Positions 8,104 through 15,970 are shown, counted from the first letter of the stretch. The stretch is 21,956 nt of DNA from an uncultured Parasutterella sp. (GCA_900766055.1 CAAFTZ010000167.1:1-21956); one strand, 5' to 3'. Program-made: numbers and translations. Notes: generated by a model not told the origin, from the sequence alone.

Positions 8104-8496
8104 ATGCATTTTTGGGCTTTCATCGGAAGTCTGCTTCTTGCTTCCGGCGTTGCTATGGGAGCGTATGGTGCACACGGCTTACGGGCCGTCGTGGATGTAC
8201 CTCGTTCCATCGAAGCTTTTGAATATGCGGTTCAGTATCAGCTCATCAGCGCTTTAGGCTTTTTTGCCATCGCTTGGGCAACAAACCACTTCAAAGCCGG
8301 TTTAGTCCATCTGGCCGGCCTCCTGCTTCTGATCGGAACGATCGGTTTTTCTCTGAGTATTTATCTGTTGGTTCTCGCTCAGTGGAGACCTTGGCCGTTG
8401 GTCACTCCGATTTCCGGCGGTTTCATGATCGCCGCCTGGGTCGTTATGGCAATTGCCTGTCTGACTTCTAAGCCGAAGCACAGTTCCTTCTATTAA
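8104..8496 (+). CDS. DUF423 (YgdD-type) small inner-membrane protein
   Basis: A 130-residue hydrophobic protein with about four transmembrane helices and the hallmark DUF423 start, in which GAYGAHGL (20-27) follows the first helix. Function is unknown for the family. The ribosome site AAGGA overlaps the fabI stop codon and the start is 9 nt downstream of it, so translation is probably coupled to fabI. It ends with a short polar tail (KPKHSSFY). Confidence 0.9.
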   Translation: MHFWAFIGSLLLASGVAMGAYGAHGLRAVVDVPRSIEAFEYAVQYQLISALGFFAIAWATNHFKAGLVHLAGLLLLIGTIGFSLSIYLLVLAQWRPWPLVTPISGGFMIAAWVVMAIACLTSKPKHSSFY

Positions 8497-8519
8497 CTTC
8501 GTTTTGTTCCGAAAGATCG

Positions 8520-9215
8520 ATGCTCTCTTCTCTGCCTTATCCGCTTTTATTTGTGACCGACTGCTCCGAGCGGCCGCCGCAAAAGTATATCGACAGATAT
8601 CTGAGCCCCGCTTTGCTGAAATATGCGGCAAATCATCCTTTGGAACAAAACGCTGTTCTCTGGAGCCGCTTGCTCCTTCTTTCCATTCCTTACCAGCAGC
8701 ATCCGGACGATCCTCCTTTAATGATCGTTTCGGATCGCTTTACTAAGAGCCTGACGCTTGGCGGAGACTCCTATCACTACTGCAAGACTGATTGGCAGGG
8801 AGACAACCTGGCGCTCGTCGTCTCCGACCTCCCGGTTTTCCTTTCCTTTAAGTCGTTTGATTCGGTTAATGACCATTTAAAGGAAATCGCCAGACTGCGA
8901 TTTCCTGCCATCATTAACAATTGGATTGATCGTCAGGAAAATTCCGAGCTGGCTTTTTACCAATACTGGACATTGAGTGAGTGCTTAAAAGATCGCGATG
9001 ACCCGACGGTTCGAATCAAAATCGACGATGATGACTGTTTGACTGTTCGAGGCTCCAGTGTGCTCCTTCGGGAAACCTTCCAGTTTTGGACGTCTGAGGA
9101 GTGGATATGTTCCGTTCAGGGGCCGGCCCTCACGAATTTACTTTATGAGGTCAGAGAGCCGAAGAAAACTTTACAGATGCTTGATGAGGCTTTCGAAAAA
9201 TTTGGTACGGAGTAA
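8520..9215 (+). CDS. Divergent 4'-phosphopantetheinyl transferase-like protein
   Basis: A 231-residue protein that I place tentatively in the Sfp-type phosphopantetheinyl transferase superfamily. The support is the block FYQYWTLSE (146-154), which matches the F-Y-x-x-W-[ST]-x-K-E core around the catalytic glutamate (E154). The upstream order is also right: an N-terminal W-S-R-L segment (48-51), a histidine segment (SYHYCKT, 84-90) and a hydrophobic strand before P105. At the place where active enzymes have the metal-binding D-x-E (G-[IV]-D-[IV]-E), this protein reads P-V-F-L-S-F-K (105-111), so both acids seem missing. It may be inactive, or work differently. It lies 5 nt before nadK in the fabI cluster. 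An alternative is a lineage-specific hypothetical protein; the fold call rests on motif reading only. Confidence 0.5.
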   Translation: MLSSLPYPLLFVTDCSERPPQKYIDRYLSPALLKYAANHPLEQNAVLWSRLLLLSIPYQQHPDDPPLMIVSDRFTKSLTLGGDSYHYCKTDWQGDNLALVVSDLPVFLSFKSFDSVNDHLKEIARLRFPAIINNWIDRQENSELAFYQYWTLSECLKDRDDPTVRIKIDDDDCLTVRGSSVLLRETFQFWTSEEWICSVQGPALTNLLYEVREPKKTLQMLDEAFEKFGTE

Positions 9216-9220
9216 AAACA

Positions 9221-10093
9221 ATGACAAAAGAATTCAGCACCGTCGGAGTTTTCGGAAAACGAGACTCTCTCGATTACGAACCTCTGCGAATTATTGCCGA
9301 GCTGCTCATTAAATCCGGACGCCAAGTTTTACTGGAGAAAAAGCCGGCAGAAGCCCTTTCGCTCGGCGAAGGTTATACCCGGGACGAAATCGGTAAAAAA
9401 TCCGACCTCATCATCATTTACGGCGGAGACGGAACCTTCTTAGGTGTTTCTCGCCGGATGGCGCACTACGATGTGCCTTTCATCGGCATCAACGCCGGAC
9501 GTCTCGGTTTTGTCACCGATATTCCTTCCGACAAAATGGTCGAAGAAATTTCCGAGATCTTAAGCGGCCACTATTACACCGATACCCGCTGCCTCTTAGA
9601 AGGCATTCAGATCCGCGACGGTAAAGAGATCTATCGCAATGTTGCCGTCAACGAAATCTGCGTTTCCCGCGGTAATTCAGGCGGCATGATCGAAGTATCG
9701 GTTTCGGTAAATAAACTTCCGATGAGCCGTCAAAGAGCCGACGGTTTAATCGTGTCCACGCCGACCGGCTCGACCGCTTATGCGCTAAGCGTCGGAGGTC
9801 CGATGATTTATCCGTCGGTTGCCTGCACGCTTTTAATTCCTGTAGCACCGCATTCCCTGGCGAATCGTCCGATCGTGATTCCGGAGAATTCTCTGATTGA
9901 GGTTACCGTGACGGATATGAGAGACGCCACGCTGTATTTCGACATGCAGGATAATTCTGAGGTTTTAGTAGGGGATATCATTAAGGCATCCCCCTATCCT
10001 CATCGCGTTAAAATTCTTCATCCGAGTCGGCACAACTACTTCGATACGTTGTGCAAAAAATTACATTGGAACTACCTTCCCACGGACCGATAA
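9221..10093 (+). CDS. nadK: NAD kinase
   Basis: Cytoplasmic enzyme that phosphorylates NAD+ to NADP+, supplying NADPH for biosynthesis. The 290 residues include the nucleotide motif GGDGT (68-72), GRLGFVTD (93-100), the NE pair (144-145) and the conserved DGLIVSTPTGSTAYALS block (174-190). GGAG lies 8 nt before the ATG. The gene sits between the PPTase-like gene (5-nt gap) and recN (6-nt gap); nadK-recN linkage is common in betaproteobacteria. Confidence 0.96.
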   Translation: MTKEFSTVGVFGKRDSLDYEPLRIIAELLIKSGRQVLLEKKPAEALSLGEGYTRDEIGKKSDLIIIYGGDGTFLGVSRRMAHYDVPFIGINAGRLGFVTDIPSDKMVEEISEILSGHYYTDTRCLLEGIQIRDGKEIYRNVAVNEICVSRGNSGGMIEVSVSVNKLPMSRQRADGLIVSTPTGSTAYALSVGGPMIYPSVACTLLIPVAPHSLANRPIVIPENSLIEVTVTDMRDATLYFDMQDNSEVLVGDIIKASPYPHRVKILHPSRHNYFDTLCKKLHWNYLPTDR

Positions 10094-10099
10094 TCTCTC

Positions 10100-11755
10100 A
10101 TGCTCTGTTCACTGAACATTCGCGACTTTGTCATCGTTGACAAACTTGATTTGGAATTTTCAGACGGTTTTACTGCACTCACCGGCGAGACCGGTGCAGG
10201 CAAATCGATCCTCATTGACGCACTTCAGCTTCTCTTCGGCGCTCGCTCCGATCCGGAAGTTATTCGTGCCGCCGCCCAAAAGTCCGACCTCACTGCCTGC
10301 TTTACGATCAATGACAAGATCAAAACCTGGCTCGAGGAACGTGAACTTACCGGCGTCAACGGTGAGTTGGTTTTAAGGAGAACGCTGGATATTAAAGGCC
10401 GGAGCCGTTCTTGGATTAACGGCACGCCGTGCTCCCTTTCTCAATTAAAAGAGCTCAGCCACATGCTTGTTGTCGTACACGGCCAGCATGCCCACCAATC
10501 TTTGCTCCGCAAAGGTTCTCAGCTGGAAATGCTCGATGCATACTCCGGACTGCGTCCTCAGGTCGATGCCGTTCGTTCTGCCTGGACACAGTGGCGTGAG
10601 GCACAAAAGACTCTTGAAGAAGCCAGAGAAAGGCAGGCGTTTAACCAGGCAGAACTTGAACGCATGAAATGGTTCTTGGAAGACATGAAAGAGCTTTCTC
10701 CGATCAAAGGAGAATGGGCTCGCATCAATGAAGAACACACACGACTTTCGCGCTATAACGACATTATTGATTCCTGCCAAAAAGCCAGAGAGGCTTTGAC
10801 CGAAGCCGATTACAGCGCCTTGGAGCTCGTCGATTCCGCCATCAGCGCTATCGGCGATGTCTCGGACGTCGACGCAAAACTTGAGAAGATCTACACGCAG
10901 CTTAACGATGCGCGTGAAATTATTGATTCCGCATCAGACGATGTGGAGCACTACTTAGATCGCACAGACTTTGACGAAGCTCGTTTCGAAGAGCTCGATC
11001 AAAGAATTAATCTCTATCTCGAACTGGCGCGCAAATATCACGTCGAACCGGATGAGCTTTATGCAGAAATGCAGAAAGTCACCGAAAAGGTTGCCGAGAT
11101 GGAAGGACTGAGCGATCTGACGGCACTCTTTAATAAAGCGCACGAGGCAAAGACTCAATACGACAAACTTGCCTCAGAACTTTCCAAAGAGCGCAAAAAA
11201 GGCGCGTTGAAAATGCAGAAGAGCATCACGGATGTCATGCAGACATTGGCGATGGCAGGAGGCTCTTTTGAAGTTGCGGTCACAGAAGCTGAAGCACCTT
11301 CTTCCGTGGGTATCGACCACTGTGAGTTCTTGGTCGCAGGTCACGCCGGTGTCCCTCGCCGATCCCTTTCTAAGGTTGCTTCCGGCGGTGAATTAGCGCG
11401 TATTAGTCTTGCGATTGCCGTTACCGATACAATGACTGCCACAGTTAACACATTGATCTTTGACGAGGTCGACTCAGGCATAGGCGGCGCGGTTGCAGAA
11501 ACCGTCGGCCGTCTTCTGGCTCAGCTCGGTGAGCATCAGCAGGTCCTTTGCGTCACGCATCTGCCGCAGGTTGCCAGCTGTGCTTCTCACCACTTCAAGA
11601 TTGAAAAGAAAGCTGCCGCTGAGGGCGAAGCTCCGATCTCCAATGTGTATCCGCTCAGTGAAGATCAGAGAGTCCAGGAAATCGCCCGCATGCTCGGCGG
11701 CCTAACGATCACTCAGAAAACGCTGGATCATGCCAGAGAAATGCTGAGGCGTTAA
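10100..11755 (+). CDS. recN: DNA repair protein RecN
   Basis: SMC-like ATPase that acts in double-strand break repair with RecA. The 551-residue protein has an N-terminal ATPase half with Walker A GETGAGKS (29-36), a central coiled-coil arm (about 160-370) rich in charged heptads, and a C-terminal half with the ABC signature ASGGELAR (427-434) and Walker B LIFDEVDSG (452-460). Length matches the family. Its start lies 6 nt after the nadK stop without a strong ribosome site, suggesting coupling. I saw no obvious LexA box before it. It is the last gene of the cluster. Confidence 0.97.
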   Translation: MLCSLNIRDFVIVDKLDLEFSDGFTALTGETGAGKSILIDALQLLFGARSDPEVIRAAAQKSDLTACFTINDKIKTWLEERELTGVNGELVLRRTLDIKGRSRSWINGTPCSLSQLKELSHMLVVVHGQHAHQSLLRKGSQLEMLDAYSGLRPQVDAVRSAWTQWREAQKTLEEARERQAFNQAELERMKWFLEDMKELSPIKGEWARINEEHTRLSRYNDIIDSCQKAREALTEADYSALELVDSAISAIGDVSDVDAKLEKIYTQLNDAREIIDSASDDVEHYLDRTDFDEARFEELDQRINLYLELARKYHVEPDELYAEMQKVTEKVAEMEGLSDLTALFNKAHEAKTQYDKLASELSKERKKGALKMQKSITDVMQTLAMAGGSFEVAVTEAEAPSSVGIDHCEFLVAGHAGVPRRSLSKVASGGELARISLAIAVTDTMTATVNTLIFDEVDSGIGGAVAETVGRLLAQLGEHQQVLCVTHLPQVASCASHHFKIEKKAAAEGEAPISNVYPLSEDQRVQEIARMLGGLTITQKTLDHAREMLRR

Positions 11756-11762
11756 CTTCAGC

Positions 11763-11805
11763 AAAAAAAAGAAAGGATCCCAAAAATCGAGGATCCTTTC
11801 TTTTT
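11763..11805. terminator. Bidirectional terminator between recN and fur
   Basis: GAAAGGATCC (11771-11780) pairs perfectly with GGATCCTTTC (11791-11800) around a 10-nt loop. An A-tract on the left and a T-tract on the right make it a terminator in both directions, serving converging recN and fur. Confidence 0.92.
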
Positions 11806-11824
11806 GTGCATTCCGGACTGAAAA

Positions 11825-12289
11825 TCAGATTTCTCTCTTTTCAGCCTTATGCTTTTGGCATTCAGGGCAAACGCCGTATAGAGCCATAGAGTGATCTACG
11901 AGTTCATAACCGTGTTGCTTGGCAACTTCTGCTTGGCGTTTTTCCACTTCTTCGTCCACAAATTCGACGACCTTGCCGCACATCACGCAGATCAGATGGT
12001 CATGATGATGTCCGTCATCCAGTTCAAATACTGCAGTTCCGTGCTCAAAATTTCTACGAGTCAGAATACCGGCGGAGGCAAACTGGGCCAAGACTCTATA
12101 AACGGTGGCTAGACCAACGTCTTCTCCCGTGTTTACAAGTTCTTTGTAAACTTCTTCAGCACTCAAGTGACGGTCTTCACCGGCCTTTGCGCGTTCCTGA
12201 AAAATTTCAAGAATTTTGAGACGAGGCCCCGTTGCTTTTAAGCCGAGGTTTTTTAAATTTTGGGCGTTTTCTTGTTGTGTATCTGGCAT
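11825..12289 (-). CDS. fur: Ferric uptake regulator Fur
   Basis: Iron-responsive DNA-binding repressor, here 154 residues. The winged-helix DNA-binding part spans about 1-80 and includes LGLATVYRVL-type recognition sequence (DVGLATVYRVLAQF, 57-70). The dimerisation part has the metal-binding HHHDH cluster (94-98) and zinc cysteine pairs C101/C104 and C141/C144. I start at the ATG at 12289 (GGA 7 nt upstream). A TTG four codons further up lies directly on the GAGG ribosome sequence, so it is unlikely. The gene is divergent from bamE, an arrangement known from Pseudomonas (omlA-fur), and it converges on recN. Confidence 0.96.
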   Translation of the reverse strand: MPDTQQENAQNLKNLGLKATGPRLKILEIFQERAKAGEDRHLSAEEVYKELVNTGEDVGLATVYRVLAQFASAGILTRRNFEHGTAVFELDDGHHHDHLICVMCGKVVEFVDEEVEKRQAEVAKQHGYELVDHSMALYGVCPECQKHKAEKREI

Positions 12290-12346
12290 ATTTTGTTCCA
12301 ACCTCGAGATTTACAAGTTCGATGGTTTTTTGATCAAGTCTTATCG

Positions 12347-12368
12347 ATTATCATACAGGCTTGATAAT
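12347..12368. promoter_or_regulatory. Inverted repeat in the fur-bamE divergent region
   Basis: ATTATCA (12347-12353) and TGATAAT (12362-12368) are exact inverted repeats with an 8-nt spacer, between the two divergent start codons. The half sites resemble Fur-box hexamers (GATAAT), but their orientation and spacing differ from the classical 19-bp box. It may be an operator for fur autoregulation or simply AT-rich promoter sequence. A possible minus-strand -35 for fur, TTGATC, lies near 12335-12330. Confidence 0.35.
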
Positions 12369-12391
12369 ATTTCTACTCCCTGTTTTTCTAA

Positions 12392-12916
12392 ATGAAACGG
12401 TTAATTTTTTGCGCACTTCTTCCCATCACTCTCTTATCCGGGTGCTCTTCCGTTAGTGACCATATCCCCGGATGGCTCAAGCCTTATACCCCGGACGTTC
12501 ATCAGGGCAATGTCGTGACTTCCGAAATGGTTGACGCGCTCCACGAGGGAATGACAAAGAACCAGGTTATCTTCCTTCTGGGTACGCCTGCGCTGCGCAA
12601 CTTATTCCATAAAGAACAGTGGAATTACGTGTATTACCTTAAACCTCGTTTCGGACAGACCAGTATCCGCAAATTGGAAATCACCTTTGACGAAGACGGG
12701 CGCGTAGAAAGCTTCAAGTCCGACAAGATGCCGGACGAAACCAACGCTGACTTAGCCATTCTCGGTGAACGAGCAAGAGAAAGCACTTTGAAGCGTCAGG
12801 AAGAGCTGGAAAAGGAAAAACAGGATGCTCAGCAGCCCGCTGCAGAAGAAGCTAAGCAAGCTGCAGAAACGGAGCCGGTGAAAGAAGAAAAGACTGAAAC
12901 TCCGGCAGCTCAATAA
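12392..12916 (+). CDS. bamE: Outer membrane assembly lipoprotein BamE (SmpA/OmlA)
   Basis: Lipoprotein subunit of the BAM complex, which folds beta-barrel proteins into the outer membrane. The 174 residues start with a lipoprotein signal peptide with lipobox LSGC (C18). The BamE fold follows (about 38-110), with the helix segment EGMTKNQVIFLLGTP (52-66) and the strand region WNYVYYLKPR (77-86). The last ~60 residues are a Glu/Lys/Ala/Gln-rich, probably extended or helical tail that short BamE proteins such as the E. coli one lack. No clear ribosome site precedes the ATG. It is divergent from fur and closed by its own terminator, so it is probably separate from dapB. Confidence 0.94.
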   Translation: MKRLIFCALLPITLLSGCSSVSDHIPGWLKPYTPDVHQGNVVTSEMVDALHEGMTKNQVIFLLGTPALRNLFHKEQWNYVYYLKPRFGQTSIRKLEITFDEDGRVESFKSDKMPDETNADLAILGERARESTLKRQEELEKEKQDAQQPAAEEAKQAAETEPVKEEKTETPAAQ

Positions 12917-12940
12917 TCGCGAGCAAAAATCACCTACTTC

Positions 12941-12971
12941 ACGGCACCGCAAAAACGGTGCCGTTTGTTTT
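12941..12971 (+). terminator. Terminator of bamE
   Basis: ACGGCACCG (12941-12949) pairs perfectly with CGGTGCCGT (12956-12964) around a 6-nt A-rich loop, followed by TTGTTTT. It lies 24 nt after the bamE stop. Confidence 0.9.
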
Positions 12972-13121
12972 GGTGAAATCGTTAATGGTCGGATTTTTTG
13001 CAAAATTAGAGTACATTAAAGAGTTACTGCGGAGCGCCTCTACGGCATTTTCAACAATTTAACTTTCCCGTCGTACAGGGCGTTCCCGATCCTAACTACA
13101 ACTTAACCTTCCGGAGTATTT

Positions 13122-13925
13122 ATGGTCAAAATCGCAGTCGCCGGCGCTAAAGGGCACATGGGCAGAATGATTATCGATGCCGTTTGGAACACTGAAGGCG
13201 CAGAATTAGTTGCCGCTCTCGCGCACAAAGGAACCGATAAATGGGAAGCCGACGAAGATGCCGGCGCAGCCTTGGGTTACAACACCGGCGTCAAGATCAC
13301 GGATGACTACAGTGTGCTTCGCACCAGCGGCGCCCAGGTACTGATTGATTTCACTCGTCCGGAAGGCACAAAAGAATTTTTAAAGCTCTGCTCAGATGCC
13401 GGCATCGGCATGGTCATCGGAACGACCGGATTAGATGCGGAAGGCAAAGCCGCTATTGAGGAGGCCGCCAAGGTGATCCCCATCGTTTTTTCTCCGAACA
13501 TGAGTGCAGGCGTAAACGTCACATACAAGCTGCTTGAGCTTGCGGCAAAACTGCTCAAAGACTACGACGCAGAAATTTTTGAAATGCACCACAACCGTAA
13601 AGTCGATGCTCCAAGCGGCACAGCCATCGCTATGGGTAAGGCCATTGCAGATGCTCGAGGACAGAATTTTGAAGAAGTCGCCGTATGGGCACGTCAGGGT
13701 CATACCGGCCCGAGAGTGCCCGGCTCTATCGGTTTTGCGGCACTGCGCGGCGGTGACGTGGTCGGTGACCATCAGGTAACTTTTGCAGGCAGCGGAGAAA
13801 GAATCGTGATTTCTCATCTGTCGAGCTCTCGTGCCGGCTACGCTCAAGGCGCCGTTAAAGCCGCCCTTTGGGAAGCCGATAAAAAACCGGGACTTTATTC
13901 CATGAGCGACGTTCTCGGTCTTTGA
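13122..13925 (+). CDS. dapB: 4-hydroxy-tetrahydrodipicolinate reductase
   Basis: NAD(P)H-dependent step of the diaminopimelate/lysine pathway, which feeds peptidoglycan synthesis. The 267 residues carry the nucleotide-binding GAKGHMG (8-14), the GTTG loop (100-103) and the catalytic block MHHNRKVDAPSGTA (155-168) with H156, H157 and K160. GGAG lies 5 nt before the ATG. It is separated from bamE by a terminator and about 150 nt. The next gene starts 3 nt after its stop codon. Confidence 0.97.
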   Translation: MVKIAVAGAKGHMGRMIIDAVWNTEGAELVAALAHKGTDKWEADEDAGAALGYNTGVKITDDYSVLRTSGAQVLIDFTRPEGTKEFLKLCSDAGIGMVIGTTGLDAEGKAAIEEAAKVIPIVFSPNMSAGVNVTYKLLELAAKLLKDYDAEIFEMHHNRKVDAPSGTAIAMGKAIADARGQNFEEVAVWARQGHTGPRVPGSIGFAALRGGDVVGDHQVTFAGSGERIVISHLSSSRAGYAQGAVKAALWEADKKPGLYSMSDVLGL

Positions 13926-13928
13926 TTT

Positions 13929-14150
13929 ATGAATCGGGAAGAAGCATTCAAAATCCTTGAGGCAAGAATCCTTGAGCTTCTGAGCCGCATCAGCCATCTT
14001 GAGGAGGAGAACACTCGTCTGAAAAACGACCTCTCCTCCAAGACTGCCCAGCTGCAGGCTGCCCAAACCAAGGTCAGTATTGCAGCGGAACAGCTTCATA
14101 TTGAGCTTGACCGCCTCAAAGCGTTCAAAGACAGATACCGGACACCCTGA
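13929..14150 (+). CDS. Small ZapB-like coiled-coil protein
   Basis: A 73-residue, highly charged protein that is almost wholly a predicted coiled coil (about 5-67; heptads such as ISHLEEENTRLKNDL at 21-35). Small proteins of this kind commonly lie directly upstream of zapA in beta- and gammaproteobacteria (TIGR02449-type) and are thought to be cell-division cofactors. It starts 3 nt after dapB and ends 5 nt before zapA. The role is inferred from shape and position. Confidence 0.75.
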   Translation: MNREEAFKILEARILELLSRISHLEEENTRLKNDLSSKTAQLQAAQTKVSIAAEQLHIELDRLKAFKDRYRTP

Positions 14151-14155
14151 TCTCT

Positions 14156-14503
14156 ATGCTCTATACCATTGCGATTCAAAATTTAAGGCTTCAAGTCTCC
14201 GTACCTGATTCCACCGACACGGCGGCACTTGATAAGGTGATCCGCGAGTTCAATGAGCATCTGGTGACATTTAACAACGGCAGACCGGTTGAACTCTACG
14301 AAAGCAAAGAGATCAAACTGCTTATCTTTACGCTTATGTCATTCATCATCGGGATGCAAAAAGCTCAAGAACAATGTTCTGCACCGCCTGGAGCATCTTT
14401 GCCCACTGATGAAAAAGTAAACATTCGTGACGATAAGGAAACGGTTGATACGATCCGAAGGCTTATTTCTCTTTGCGACCGAGGACTTACGAAGCAAAGC
14501 TAA
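14156..14503 (+). CDS. zapA: Cell division protein ZapA
   Basis: Cytoplasmic FtsZ-ring-associated protein that cross-links FtsZ filaments. The 115 residues have the usual plan: an N-terminal alpha/beta head beginning with IAIQNLRLQVSV (5-16), followed by a helix that would form the tetramer stalk. The neighbourhood (ZapB-like gene before, 6S RNA after) is the standard zapA-ssrS context and strengthens the call. The C-terminal part is more divergent than the head. Confidence 0.85.
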   Translation: MLYTIAIQNLRLQVSVPDSTDTAALDKVIREFNEHLVTFNNGRPVELYESKEIKLLIFTLMSFIIGMQKAQEQCSAPPGASLPTDEKVNIRDDKETVDTIRRLISLCDRGLTKQS

Positions 14504-14545
14504 ATTCGAATACGCCCGAATAGCGCAATTAGCTTTAATACCGAC

Positions 14546-14573
14546 TTTAAAAATTTTAGGAGAAGGCTACAAT
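14546..14573 (+). promoter_or_regulatory. Promoter of 6S RNA
   Basis: -10 box TACAAT (14568-14573) with a TTTAAA -35-like box (14546-14551) 16 nt upstream. The -10 ends 7 nt before the predicted 5' end of the 6S RNA at 14581. Confidence 0.65.
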
Positions 14574-14580
14574 ACAAATC

Positions 14581-14756
14581 GTCCCCTGCGAAATTCGAGC
14601 ATCGGCTGTTGTTCTTTGAACCAATACTCTAGTTTCGGGGGCTCATTGACAGACCATTAAGTTGAGCGGCACGCGCTGCTGCTCCTTGTGCCTGGCATAG
14701 GCCTCCACCCTGAACCCTCGGTTCAGGACTCAAGCCGGACGGTTTCGGTGGGAGAC
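14581..14756 (+). ncRNA. ssrS: 6S RNA
   Basis: About 176 nt that fold as a 6S RNA, the open-promoter mimic that sequesters sigma70 RNA polymerase in stationary phase. Its 5' end GTCCCCTGCGAAA pairs with the 3' end TTTCGGTGGGAGAC as the closing stem. GGGGGCT (14637-14643) pairs with GGCCTCC (14700-14706) as the apical stem, with an inner GGCAC/GTGCC hairpin. The 3' side of the central bubble holds the typical small hairpin CCTGAACC/GGTTCAGG (14709-14727). Position directly after zapA is the standard location. The exact ends are inferred from pairing. Confidence 0.92.
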
Positions 14757-14796
14757 ACAAAAACGCTCTCGAACTTCGAGAGCTTTTTTGTGTCCG
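14752..14796. terminator. Strong terminator after 6S RNA
   Basis: GCTCTCGAA (14765-14773) pairs perfectly with TTCGAGAGC (14775-14783), followed by six T residues. The outer flanks GACACAAAAA and TTTTTTGTGTC extend the dyad, so it could act in both directions. Confidence 0.92.
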
Positions 14797-14854
14797 CTGC
14801 TTTTCTACTCGGCAGGCGGTTCATAAGGCCGAAAACAAATCAAATACAAAAAAT

Positions 14855-14882
14855 TCAATGCATTAACTTTGGCCTTACAATA
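14855..14882 (+). promoter_or_regulatory. Candidate promoter of the ferredoxin-reductase gene
   Basis: TTCAAT (14855-14860), a 16-nt spacer and TACAAT (14877-14882), about 84 nt upstream of the start codon at 14966. The surrounding region is AT-rich and lies after the 6S terminator, so a promoter is needed here. Confidence 0.4.
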
Positions 14883-14965
14883 CCCGCAACTTTGTCTTAA
14901 CTGTCTCAAAAATCGGAACGATTTCCTCGAGGCTCAACCTTAATTTAAGTAAGAAGAAAAGAATT

Positions 14966-15970
14966 ATGTCTTTTACGATCAAACTCGCCGGCACGCCTTA
15001 TGAGTTCAAGGCCGAAGCCACTGAAACCATTCTTGAAGCCGGTGACAAAGCCGGTTTTCTGCTGCCGAGCGCCTGCCGCAGCGGCGCCTGCGGTGCCTGC
15101 AAGGCTCAAATCATTTCCGGCACTGTTGCATTGGGACCTCATGAGCCTTTTGCTCTGACCGAAGCCGACCAGAAACTCGGTCTGACTCTTCTTTGTCGTG
15201 CCAAGGCAACTTCCGACTGCGAAATCAAAGTTCGCGATGTCAAACTGGCTCAAAAGAAACCGGAGGGTATTCAGGCGGGAATCGTTGAGAAGACACTTCT
15301 GGATCCGTCCATCATGCGCTTAGTTTTGAAGCGTGCCGACGGCGGCGTCTTTGAATTCAAAGCCGGCCAGACCTACGCCGTCGAGCTTCCCGGGAACCAG
15401 AAACGCTATTACTCCGTCGCCAGCTCTCAGAACCAGAAAGAGACCGTCGAATTCCTAATCCGCAAGGTTACGAACGGCATGTTCACCGGCATGCTCTTCT
15501 CCGACATGATCCGCGTCGGCGATAAGATGCGCCTGAAAGGACCGGAGGGCACCAGCACTTTCCAGACACCGAAGGGCCGTAAAGCCGTCTTCCTCGCTAC
15601 CGGAACCGGCATTGCTTCCGTCAAGAGCATTGTTTCCACATTGGTAGAAAACAATGACCTCGAAGGCCGCGATCTCTTCATTTACTGGGGCGTGCGCACC
15701 TCTCAGGAACTTGTCGTCGGAGAAATCTTCGAAGAATGGGCCGCCGCTCATCCGCAGATCCATTACACCGGCGTCGTATCCCGTGAAGACACCTGGCCCG
15801 GTGCGAAAGGTCACGTTCAGACCTTCGCCGCAGCAGACAACGGCGATATGACCGATATGGACGCTTATCTCTGCGGAAGCAACTCCATGATTAAAGCCGC
15901 AGTGAACTATTTAACAGCTCGCTGCGGCCTTCCTGAAGATCACATCTTCATGGACAACTTCGGTTTCTAA
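14966..15970 (+). CDS. 2Fe-2S ferredoxin / FAD / NAD(P)H oxidoreductase (AscD-like)
   Basis: A 334-residue electron-transfer protein with three modules. The N-terminal plant-type ferredoxin (about 1-92) has cluster cysteines C37, C42, C45 and C77. The FAD domain (about 100-200) carries RYYS (147-150), and the NAD(P)H domain (about 205-334) has ATGTGIA (211-217) and the YLCGS segment near the end. Similar betaproteobacterial proteins are often annotated as CDP-6-deoxy-delta-3,4-glucoseen reductase, but no deoxysugar genes lie nearby. Oxygenase reductases share the same plan, so the electron acceptor is unknown. A purine-rich AAGAAAAG site precedes the ATG. Its TAA overlaps the converging lgt stop codon. 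Confidence 0.85.
   Translation: MSFTIKLAGTPYEFKAEATETILEAGDKAGFLLPSACRSGACGACKAQIISGTVALGPHEPFALTEADQKLGLTLLCRAKATSDCEIKVRDVKLAQKKPEGIQAGIVEKTLLDPSIMRLVLKRADGGVFEFKAGQTYAVELPGNQKRYYSVASSQNQKETVEFLIRKVTNGMFTGMLFSDMIRVGDKMRLKGPEGTSTFQTPKGRKAVFLATGTGIASVKSIVSTLVENNDLEGRDLFIYWGVRTSQELVVGEIFEEWAAAHPQIHYTGVVSREDTWPGAKGHVQTFAAADNGDMTDMDAYLCGSNSMIKAAVNYLTARCGLPEDHIFMDNFGF

Noticed and set aside
13431..14099. 222-codon open frame on the minus strand
   Set aside because: It is antisense to dapB and the ZapB-like gene, both of which have strong motifs or context; the product looks like random composition.
14427..14900. Two short open frames (14427-14660 and 14688-14900)
   Set aside because: They overlap the zapA end, the 6S RNA and its terminator; the RNA structure explains the sequence.
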